Source: UBA1924 sp963976625
GTDB taxonomy: Bacteria > Planctomycetota > Phycisphaerae > Phycisphaerales > UBA1924
DNA: 64,000 nucleotides
Reading direction: 5' to 3'
Assembly: GCA_963976625.1 (NCBI GenBank)
Contig: CAXBLA010000004.1
Coordinates: forward strand, 62,001-126,000
The notes beneath the pieces are model-generated. The model was not told the origin of the DNA, did not search any database, and saw nothing but the letters and a program-made list of their open reading frames with translations. Below, piece by piece: positions 46,517 to 53,508 of the stretch. Made by a program: the position numbers and the translations under genes. Within the stretch, counting starts at the first letter, position 1; every line of letters starts with the position of its first letter.

Positions 46517-47503
46517 ATGGACGCACAACGCATCGACTCACTCCCGAATCTCCCCGCCCGCCCGATCGATGGGCACAAGGGCACCTTTGGCTCGGTCGGC
46601 ATCGTCGGCGGGTGCGCCCGGGTGCAAACTGAAGATACACCCGATGACCGACCCGAAGATGGGCCTAAAAACGCATGGCCGGCGGTCATGCTCGGGGCTC
46701 CGGCCCTGGCCGCGATGGGCGCGATCCGCGCCGGGTGTGGTCTTGTGAAGATCGCGGCTCCAGCCCCGATCATCGAAGCCGTGCTCACGCTTGCGCCGTT
46801 TGCGACGGGTTTCGGGGTCGAGGTCGATGAGCAGCGGGCGATGATCCCCTCGCAGGCAGCCGCCATCACCGACAAGCTTGTGCGCACAACCCAGGCGCTC
46901 ATCGTCGGCCCTGGGTTCGGCAGCGGGCCGGAAATCGATCGGCTCATAGCGCGACTGATCACGCAAGAAGACACACCGATGGTGGTCGATGCTGATGCGC
47001 TCAATGCGTTGTCGCGGATCCCGGACTTCGCCGTTGATGTCCGCGCGACCATGATCCTCACGCCGCACCCGGGCGAGGCTCGTCGGCTCTTGGATGCACT
47101 CAATCTGAAGGGCAACCCGGACGGAGATGACAACGAGCGAGCGAAGGCCTGCATCGCCCTCGCCCAGCGGATCGGGTGCATTGTCGTGCTCAAGGGAAAG
47201 GGCACCGTCGTCAGCGACGGGCACCGGATGTGGACCTGCACACGCGGGCACCCGGCCATGGGCGTCGGCGGGACGGGCGATGTGCTCAGCGGGGTGATTG
47301 GATCGCTGGTCGCCCAAACTCGGGCGAACCCGGCGGCTCACAAAGCTATTGACCTGTTCACAGCGTGCGCGATCGGGGTGCAGGCGCACGCGATGGCCGG
47401 CGAGCGATGGGCCGATCAGCACCACGCGAGCGGCGGCATGATCGCCAGTGAGCTAGCCGACGAGTGCGTGGCGGCGATTGAATCCCTCAGAGCGAAGAGC
47501 TAA
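46517..47503 (+). CDS. nnrD: ADP/ATP-dependent NAD(P)H-hydrate dehydratase
   Basis: 328 residues from the ATG at 46517. GSVGIVGGCA, GAPALAAMGAIRAGCGLVKIA, MVVDADALNAL, LTPHPGEARRL and MGVGGTGDVLSGVIGSL match the YjeF C-terminal (ribokinase-like) family. Its last motif is the catalytic GTGD. The enzyme dehydrates damaged NAD(P)HX. The epimerase half (NnrE) is not fused here. Its stop is three bases from the convergent TraB-like gene. Confidence 0.88.
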   Translation: MDAQRIDSLPNLPARPIDGHKGTFGSVGIVGGCARVQTEDTPDDRPEDGPKNAWPAVMLGAPALAAMGAIRAGCGLVKIAAPAPIIEAVLTLAPFATGFGVEVDEQRAMIPSQAAAITDKLVRTTQALIVGPGFGSGPEIDRLIARLITQEDTPMVVDADALNALSRIPDFAVDVRATMILTPHPGEARRLLDALNLKGNPDGDDNERAKACIALAQRIGCIVVLKGKGTVVSDGHRMWTCTRGHPAMGVGGTGDVLSGVIGSLVAQTRANPAAHKAIDLFTACAIGVQAHAMAGERWADQHHASGGMIASELADECVAAIESLRAKS

Positions 47504-47506
47504 TCC

Positions 47507-48760
47507 TTAAAGCTGGTTCTCGAGCGAGTCCTTGATCATCTTGCGCATCATGTTGATCTGGCGTTCGCTCATGCCGGTGTCTTCGATATTGACCCGCATG
47601 GCCGGGGCCCAGGTGTCGCCGCTGGGGGTGTAGCCCATGTCGTTGACGATGGTTTCTTCGATGCCCGGCATGTGGGCCGCGCCGTAGAAGATGGCGATGC
47701 TCTTGGCGTTCGGGTTGTCGTTGAGCTCTGCCTTGAGGTAGTCGATCACGATGTCGTTGCGTCCGTGGAGGATCACATCCTGCATCGCGTCCATCTGGGC
47801 CATCATCTCGCTGCTCTCGGCGAGGGCGAGCATATCCATCATCGCCAGCTTCATCATCGTCGACAAGGCCGGCGAACGCTCGATGAACTTGAGCACGAAC
47901 CCGATGACCTTGGCCTGGAATGAGTTGCCCTCAAGGAGCTTGAGGATCATCGCGTTGTCCTCGCCCATCTCGGAGAGCTGATCTTGGAGCGTCTCAATGT
48001 CGATGTCCGCGTTGATCCAGCCCTTGCCGGTCATGTCCATCTCGTCGAGCTGGAACGACACATGCAATGCGTCGGCCATCTGCGATTGGATCCCCGCAGC
48101 GGCGGCCTTTCGTTTTTTATCGCTTGGCAGGCGGGACTCGGTGCTGCGGACGATGTCGGCGTTGAGCCCCTCGCCGTCGCGAAGCCCGTCTGCACCAAGG
48201 GAGGTGAACCCGAAGGTCTGCTTGGTGAGCTTATTGAGTTTGTAGGAGGTCGAGGTGGTGGTGCCGATGTTGTACCCCCAGCCGTCGGTGCGGATCGAGG
48301 TGATCACGCCGGCGACCCGCGCGTCGGAGTGCTCGACCATGTCGGTCCAGTCCTCGGGCAGTCGCCCGTTCTTCTCGTAGAATCCGTCGGCGATCTCGAC
48401 GAGCAGCTCAAGGCGCTTGGCCGTTGCGTCGGCCTTCTCTTGATCGCTCAGCTCGTGACCGATCGCATCGAGCCCCGCGGGCTTGACGCCCTCGAAGAGC
48501 ACGGAGTCGTAGGTCTCGAGCACGCGCTGCATCTGGTCGTAGAAGGATTGGTCCGCGATGTGGATCGCCGAGACGAGGTGGATCGTGGGTCCATCGCCAT
48601 CGGCGGGCGCGAACGCGCGTTCGCACATCTCGAGGACCACTTCGCCGTTATCGAGCTCAGAGACGCGGGTGTAGGGCTCGGTATCGCCAACGGACGCTCC
48701 GCCGAGGGCGAAAGTACAGGAGGTTGCAAGGAGGGCGATGTTTTGGATCGTTCGGCGCAT
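47507..48760 (-). CDS. TraB/GumN-like protein with inserted GspG-type domain
   Basis: 417 residues with an N-terminal signal peptide (IALLATSCTFALGGASV). Residues 61-91 (HLVSAIHIADQSFYDQMQ, VLFEG) and 355-371 (IAIFYGAAHMPGIEETI) are the start and end motifs of the TraB/GumN family. Between them, about 115-207 is not TraB-like. It reads LLVEIADGFYEKNGRLPEDWTDMV, TDGWGYNI and GFTSLGADGLRDGEGLNADIV, the C-terminal pattern of type II secretion major pseudopilins (GspG). This looks like an inserted pseudopilin domain without its hydrophobic helix. The cellular role is unknown; the protein is probably exported. Confidence 0.75.
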   Translation of the reverse strand: MRRTIQNIALLATSCTFALGGASVGDTEPYTRVSELDNGEVVLEMCERAFAPADGDGPTIHLVSAIHIADQSFYDQMQRVLETYDSVLFEGVKPAGLDAIGHELSDQEKADATAKRLELLVEIADGFYEKNGRLPEDWTDMVEHSDARVAGVITSIRTDGWGYNIGTTTSTSYKLNKLTKQTFGFTSLGADGLRDGEGLNADIVRSTESRLPSDKKRKAAAAGIQSQMADALHVSFQLDEMDMTGKGWINADIDIETLQDQLSEMGEDNAMILKLLEGNSFQAKVIGFVLKFIERSPALSTMMKLAMMDMLALAESSEMMAQMDAMQDVILHGRNDIVIDYLKAELNDNPNAKSIAIFYGAAHMPGIEETIVNDMGYTPSGDTWAPAMRVNIEDTGMSERQINMMRKMIKDSLENQL

Positions 48761-48812
48761 AGGTGGGCTCCAGAAGTGAACTTATATCACTTATGGTACC
48801 ACACTCAAGCCC

Positions 48813-49964
48813 TTAAGATGCAGCGTGCGTCGCGTTCTTTGCGGCTACCAGCTCGCTTGCGAGCGTCGAAATCGCGTGTGTGAGCACATCGATCGAGCGT
48901 TGGTACTCGTCGAGGGGCAGGTGCTCGATGGGGGTATGGTCGAGCGAGCTATCGCCGGGCCCATAGGCGGCGATCGGGCATTGCCAGACCGGGGCGACGA
49001 CATTGAGATCCGCAGTGCCGGTCTTGAGCTTGGGGTGCGGGCGCATGGAGCAGGTGCGGATAGCCGACGAGAGCGCCCGGACGACCGGATCATTGCGGGT
49101 CGTCGCGTGCGCACGCTCGGCCCCATCGAACTCGATCGTCACATGCTCGTTGCACAGTGCGGTGACCTGTTCGATCAGCGTCTCCGGGTCCATCGCCGGC
49201 GGCAGGCGGAACCCGGCGTTGAACACCGATCGCTGCTCCATGCCGTCGCAGGTCGAGGTCATGTCGCTGATGGTGGCCTGGATCTGATCGAAGGTGCGGG
49301 TGGGTTCTTGATTGAATGACTCGACCAACGCAAGCACGCCGCTCCACCACGCGATGATCTCATCGCTCGCTGATGGATCCTTGCCGGCCGAGTGCGTGTT
49401 TGGACAGACGGCGGTGGCTCTGGCGAGGAGGCGACCTTTGTAGCCAAGTGTGACGCCATTGGAAGCGCTGGGCTCGCCGATCAGGCAGGCGTCGGGCTTC
49501 CATAGCGGCGCAAGATGCCGCGCACCGATCGACCCCGCGGCTTCCTCCCCCACCGCACCGGCGATGGTCAGGCGGACGCCCTCTGGGAGTTCGGCTCTCG
49601 AACCGGCGATGAGCATCGCCGAGATCGGGCCCTTGGCATCGACCGATCCGCGCCCGTGCAAGACGCCGTCCTCGATGCGCACCGGGATATCGCCCGGCAC
49701 GGTGTCGATGTGCCCGAGGCACACGATGTGGACCAGTGCATCATCAGAGGTGGCCCCGCGGTGTGCGATCGCGTTGCCGACCTCGTCGATGCTCGAATCC
49801 AACCCCAGGGCGCGGGCGTACCGGTCAAACACGACTGCGGCGGGTCCCTCTTCGCCGGAGAAGCTCTTGGCCGAAACGAGATCAAACAACAAATCGGGTG
49901 CCTGATCGTGCCCTTGCCCTTGCCCAATGGGTTGACTCGTTGGTTGGATCTCTGAATCGCTCAC
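48813..49964 (-). CDS. lysK: LysW-amino acid hydrolase (LysK), M20 peptidase family
   Basis: 383 residues; starts with GTG at 49964, overlapping the stop of lysZ by four bases. HIVCLGHIDTVPG (zinc His and Asp), GRGSVDAKGPISAML (bridging Asp) and GAVGEEAAGSIGARHL (catalytic Glu pair) define the M20 family. By operon context it releases the finished lysine (or ornithine) from the LysW carrier in the last step. No LysJ-type aminotransferase is present in this cluster and would have to be elsewhere. Confidence 0.85.
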   Translation of the reverse strand: MSDSEIQPTSQPIGQGQGHDQAPDLLFDLVSAKSFSGEEGPAAVVFDRYARALGLDSSIDEVGNAIAHRGATSDDALVHIVCLGHIDTVPGDIPVRIEDGVLHGRGSVDAKGPISAMLIAGSRAELPEGVRLTIAGAVGEEAAGSIGARHLAPLWKPDACLIGEPSASNGVTLGYKGRLLARATAVCPNTHSAGKDPSASDEIIAWWSGVLALVESFNQEPTRTFDQIQATISDMTSTCDGMEQRSVFNAGFRLPPAMDPETLIEQVTALCNEHVTIEFDGAERAHATTRNDPVVRALSSAIRTCSMRPHPKLKTGTADLNVVAPVWQCPIAAYGPGDSSLDHTPIEHLPLDEYQRSIDVLTHAISTLASELVAAKNATHAAS

Positions 49965-50809
49965 TTGGCCACCCCTTGGATGAACAGCGTGCCCCCGCCC
50001 GCGCGGGCGTGTTCGATGGGACGCTCGCCGCCGGCCGAGCCGATCGTCACGCGGGCGACGCCGCCGGAGATCGCTTCTTGTGCGGCCAGCACCTTGTTCT
50101 TCATGCGCCCCTTGGCGGCTTCTTGTGCTTCGGGCATGCGCTCTTCGTCCACGACATCGATCATCGAGCCCATGTCCGTGTGGTCGCGGAGCAAGCCGGG
50201 CACATTCGAGAGCAGGAGCAGCTCGTCGGCCCCCAATGCCTTGGCGGTCGCGGCGGCGGCGCGATCGGCATCGACATTGATCGCGATGCCATCTGGTGTG
50301 ATCGCCGGCGGGGTGAGCACGGGCACGCGCCCGCTCGCCAAGATCATGTTGAGAAAATCAGCATCGACGGACTCGACCCTGCCCGAGAGATCATCGCGGA
50401 TCACAATCGTGCGTCCGTCTTCGACCGCGCGGATCGCGGACTTGCGGGTGCCGATCCAGATGCCCGCGTCGATCCCCGAGAGCCCGACGGCGTCGACGCC
50501 GGCCTTGCGGAGGTCTTCGACGACGGTCTTGTTGACCTTGCCGCAGTAGATCATCTTGAAGATGTCGAGCGTCTGGCGATCGGTCCGGCGAGACTGGTTG
50601 CCGCTGGGGCTCACGATGGTCTTGGTCGGGTGCCCGAGGGCCTCGGCGAGCTGGTTCGTCTCGTGCGAGCCGCCATGGACGAGCACGACGCGGACACCAG
50701 ACTGGGTGAGCTCGACGATCTCGTTGGTCAGCGCGGTGGGGTCGATCCCTTCGCCGCCGCCGATCTTGATGACGATGGTGTGGTCTGCATTTTGAGTTGG
50801 TAGTGACAT
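49961..50809 (-). CDS. lysZ: LysW-linked aminoadipate/glutamate kinase (LysZ)
   Basis: 282 residues from the ATG at 50809 with AGGA upstream; an in-frame ATG six bases earlier overlaps the ribosome-binding site. IVIKIGGGEGIDP, RVVLVHGGSHETN and the amino-acid-kinase loop NVDADRAAAATAKALGADELLLLSNVPGLL are as in acetylglutamate kinases. In this operon the kinase phosphorylates the side-chain carboxylate of the amino acid bound to LysW. Between lysY (24-base gap) and lysK (GTGA overlap). Confidence 0.9.
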   Translation of the reverse strand: MSLPTQNADHTIVIKIGGGEGIDPTALTNEIVELTQSGVRVVLVHGGSHETNQLAEALGHPTKTIVSPSGNQSRRTDRQTLDIFKMIYCGKVNKTVVEDLRKAGVDAVGLSGIDAGIWIGTRKSAIRAVEDGRTIVIRDDLSGRVESVDADFLNMILASGRVPVLTPPAITPDGIAINVDADRAAAATAKALGADELLLLSNVPGLLRDHTDMGSMIDVVDEERMPEAQEAAKGRMKNKVLAAQEAISGGVARVTIGSAGGERPIEHARAGGGTLFIQGVAK

Positions 50810-50833
50810 GTGCATTCCTGTGTACAAATCGGT

Positions 50834-51883
50834 TTAGGCCGGGTGCAATCCCGGGAAGGTGAGCCCGCTGGTCTCGGGGAGCCCGAGCGCGAGGTTCATG
50901 GACTGGATCGCTGAGCCCGCGGCTCCCTTGACCAAGTTATCGATCGCGCTGATCGACACAATCCGCCCCGAGCGTGGGTCGATCGAGAACCCGACATCGA
51001 CATGGTTCGAGCCAACGAGCACGCGTGGATCGGGGAACTTGTTGGGCCCCGAGCGGTCGGCGACCACGCGGACGAACGGCTCGTCCTTGTAGGCTTGGCG
51101 GTAGAGCTTCCAGAGTTCCTTGGTCTCGATGCGTTCGGTGGGCTCGATGTGGACGGTGCACAGGACGCCTCGGACCATGTCGATCGCGGTGACGGTGGCG
51201 TCGAGGTCCATCTCGCCGAGTGACTGGAAGACCTCGGCCAGGTGGCGGTGCCCAGAGGGGCTGTAGGTCCGCGCGGTGCGTGCACGCACCGGGTGGTGCG
51301 AGCCCGGGCCCGGATCTGCGCCTGCCTCAGACGAGCCGACCTTGATGTCCGCGATGGCCCGCTTGATCAGACCGGCCCGGGCCATCGGCAAGAGCGCCAG
51401 CGTCATGGCGGTGGCGTTGCAACCTACGCCCGAGATCAGCTTGGCCCCGGCGAGCTTGTCGCGGGCGATCTCGGGCAGGCCATAGGTGGCATCAGCCAGG
51501 GCAGAGGGTGTTGGATGCTCATCCCCGTACCATAACTGATAGTTGGCGGCGTCGCGCAGACGGAAGTCGGCCGAGAGGTCGATGACCAACGGCGCCAGTG
51601 CTCGCCAGCGATCGATCTCTCCCGCGGCTTTGCCGTGGGGCATGCACAAGAAGAGCACATCGCAGGGCTGAAGATCGTCGGGCAGGCTGTAGGTGGTGCT
51701 CAGGTGCCCACGCAGGTTCGGATGCGAGCGATGGATCGGCTGGCCCTTGAGCTTGCGCGAAGTCACCTGACCGACTTCCATGTTCGGATGCGTGGTCAGC
51801 AGGCGGAGCAGCTCGCCGCCGGTATAGCCCGAGCCCCCGATGATCGAAGCCCGGAACGGGCCGACGGATTGCTGATCGCTCAT
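50834..51883 (-). CDS. lysY: LysW-linked aminoadipate/glutamate semialdehyde reductase (LysY)
   Basis: 349 residues from the ATG at 51883, overlapping the lysX stop (ATGA). RASIIGGSGYTGGELLRLL is the NADP-binding loop and ISGVGCNATAMTLALLPM carries the catalytic Cys. GSHHPVRARTARTYSPSGHRHLAEV and VLCTVHIEPTE complete the ArgC-like pattern. It reduces the acyl phosphate made by LysZ to the semialdehyde. The longer frame upstream is lysX antisense/out-of-frame sequence. Confidence 0.9.
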   Translation of the reverse strand: MSDQQSVGPFRASIIGGSGYTGGELLRLLTTHPNMEVGQVTSRKLKGQPIHRSHPNLRGHLSTTYSLPDDLQPCDVLFLCMPHGKAAGEIDRWRALAPLVIDLSADFRLRDAANYQLWYGDEHPTPSALADATYGLPEIARDKLAGAKLISGVGCNATAMTLALLPMARAGLIKRAIADIKVGSSEAGADPGPGSHHPVRARTARTYSPSGHRHLAEVFQSLGEMDLDATVTAIDMVRGVLCTVHIEPTERIETKELWKLYRQAYKDEPFVRVVADRSGPNKFPDPRVLVGSNHVDVGFSIDPRSGRIVSISAIDNLVKGAAGSAIQSMNLALGLPETSGLTFPGLHPA

Positions 51884-52752
51884 GCCACCACCGCCTCTTC
51901 GGCGATCTGGGCCGCGTGGCGGGCGACGCACTCGGCGATGTTCACGCCCGTGGTCTCCATCGAGTTGCGGAACTCCATCGAGTGGTTCATCTCGTTGACG
52001 AGCAGCCCACGCACTGGGCATTCGAGCAGATCGACCGCGACGATGTCGGCACCGGTGGTGTTGGCCGCATTGAGGGAGATCTCGCGGAGCTCATCGGTGA
52101 GCTCCAAGCCCTCGGCCGTCGCCCCGCGGGCGGTGTTGGTCACCCAGTGGGCGCTGTGGCGGACGATGCCGGCGATGGCTTCTCCACCAACCACGAACAC
52201 GCGAATATCTCGGTCTGGCTTGTTGATGTGTTCCTGGATGTAGAACACATTTTGAGACGCAGAACCGAGTGTTTCGCGGTGCTCGAGGATGGCTTCGGCC
52301 GCATCGCGGTCGTTGATTCTCGCGACGAGCCGACCCCATGATCCGACGGTTGGCTTGATGACGGCTGGGTACCCGATGGCCTCGACGGCTTCGAGCCCGG
52401 ATATGGCATTGGTCGCCACGCGGACCTGAGGCGTCGGGACGCCCGCACGCACAAGTGCGAGGGTCGTCGCGAGCTTGTCGGCGCAGACTTCGATGGCCGA
52501 CAATGGATTGATGCAGCGGACGCCGAAGCTTTCGAGGATCCGCACGGAGTTCATCGAGTTGGTCAGACTCAGCGATCGATCGATCACCGCGTCGTAGTCC
52601 CCCCACTTTTGTGGGCCGTCCATCGGGTCCATGGGGTTGAAAACGGCGTTCTTCAACTCGATGGGGGTGACTTGGACACCGATCCCCTCGAACGCATCGA
52701 GGAGCATCCGCTCTTCGGTGCGGAGTCTGGTGTATGTCATGGCGATTCGCAT
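51880..52752 (-). CDS. lysX: ATP-grasp ligase LysX (amino acid to LysW)
   Basis: 290 residues. ATP-grasp elements PAVIKPTVGSWGRLV, FYIQEHINKPDRDIRVFVV and IVAVDLLECPVRGLLVNEMNHSMEF are typical of RimK/LysX ligases. It joins the alpha-amino group of aminoadipate (or glutamate) to the C-terminal Glu of LysW. The specificity-determining motif that separates LysX from ArgX-type enzymes cannot be judged safely by eye. Its start lies 105 bases downstream of lysW. Confidence 0.9.
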   Translation of the reverse strand: MRIAMTYTRLRTEERMLLDAFEGIGVQVTPIELKNAVFNPMDPMDGPQKWGDYDAVIDRSLSLTNSMNSVRILESFGVRCINPLSAIEVCADKLATTLALVRAGVPTPQVRVATNAISGLEAVEAIGYPAVIKPTVGSWGRLVARINDRDAAEAILEHRETLGSASQNVFYIQEHINKPDRDIRVFVVGGEAIAGIVRHSAHWVTNTARGATAEGLELTDELREISLNAANTTGADIVAVDLLECPVRGLLVNEMNHSMEFRNSMETTGVNIAECVARHAAQIAEEAVVA

Positions 52753-52857
52753 GCGCTGATCCTCTGCTCTTCTCTACTGGTGCGTGTGGCCGATGGCCTG
52801 TTTCAGGCGATCGGACGCTCCCAGAAGGCAGCGGACGATCGCGGCTGCGGTTCTGGC

Positions 52858-53043
52858 TTATTCGCCCCAGTCTTCTTCGACTTCTGGTGCGAGTTCGAGC
52901 TCGATGGGCTCAACGCTGATGACTTCGAGCTCTGATGAGCAGTCGGTGCAGTGTGCGATCTCGCCGGCGAGGGGTGCACGATCGAACTCGACGCTGGCGT
53001 CACACTCTGGGCAGGTCGCGGCGATGATGGTTGCTGATGACAT
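52858..53043 (-). CDS. lysW: Amino-group carrier protein LysW
   Basis: 61 residues with AAGGAG seven bases before the ATG. Two CxxC pairs (Cys11/14 and Cys32/35) make a zinc ribbon. The rest is strongly acidic, ending in EDWGE at 57-61, the terminal motif to which LysX attaches the substrate. The presence of lysX, lysY, lysZ and lysK directly downstream makes the identification secure. It is the first structural gene of the operon; no other promoter is evident after the upstream terminator. Confidence 0.95.
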   Translation of the reverse strand: MSSATIIAATCPECDASVEFDRAPLAGEIAHCTDCSSELEVISVEPIELELAPEVEEDWGE

Positions 53044-53121
53044 TGGTAATCTCCTTGGTTAGGTGTGCCCCGGAGGGCGGTTTGGTTCTGTGTATTCGGT
53101 CTGGACTGGTTTGAAACGGTA

Positions 53122-53154
53122 TAAAAAAACACCCCTGATGAATCGTCAGGGGTG
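53122..53154 (-). terminator. Intrinsic terminator in the lys leader (putative attenuator)
   Basis: On the minus strand CACCCCTGA (53154-53146) pairs with TCAGGGGTG (53138-53130) around a seven-base loop and is followed by seven T and TAT. It lies between the leader ORF stop (53188) and lysW (start 53043) on the same strand, so it would stop transcription before the operon unless prevented. Confidence 0.88.
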
Positions 53155-53187
53155 CAATCGTCTTTGGCTTTGGCTTTTTGAGCTGTA

Positions 53188-53274
53188 TTAGCTCGCAGTG
53201 ACCACAACCGACATCGCAACCCAGACGCGTTTGGCGCCTTTGGCTTTCGATTTAGTCGATTTCAGGTTGGTCAT
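53188..53274 (-). CDS. Putative lys operon leader peptide (28 codons, five Lys)
   Basis: ATG at 53274, with GAGGA six bases upstream, opens a 28-codon frame ending TAA at 53188-53190. The first 16 residues (MTNLKSTKSKAKGAKR) hold five Lys, all AAA, at codons 5, 8, 10, 12 and 15, plus one Arg. A hydrophobic RVWVAMSVVVTAS tail follows. Too short for ordinary gene finding and resembling no known protein. Position (after a promoter, before a terminator, before lysW) fits a ribosome-stalling leader. A stand-alone small basic peptide is the alternative. Confidence 0.65.
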   Translation of the reverse strand: MTNLKSTKSKAKGAKRVWVAMSVVVTAS

Positions 53275-53294
53275 TGCATTCCTCATGTGTGCGA

Positions 53295-53322
53295 AGTCTA
53301 GCTTTCATCGGCTATTTGTCAA
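53295..53322 (-). promoter_or_regulatory. Sigma-70-type promoter for the lys leader/operon
   Basis: On the minus strand TTGACA (53322-53317, perfect -35) is followed after 16 bases by TAGACT (53300-53295, four of six -10 matches). Transcription would begin near 53288, about eight bases before the GAGGA of the leader ORF. The divergent ade gene lies on the other side. Confidence 0.65.
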
Positions 53323-53508
53323 ATTAACTTCTGAAAATGCAAACTTTTCTACTTGACACCGAGCACAATTCGATTTTGGATCTTTGTTTTTTGCCCAGAA
53401 CCCACGATTTGCCGCCCACAAACCTGTACTCAGTTTTTCTGCCCATCGGGCGTACACTCAACACCGATACACCACTCGTATGCCAACTCGCCGAGCAGGA
53501 GACCGACC

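Noticed and set aside
53040..53290. Lysine (L-box) riboswitch upstream of lysW
   Set aside because: The roughly 245-base leader is filled by an ORF, a simple terminator and a 14-base antiterminator partner; the five-helix L-box core is not seen.
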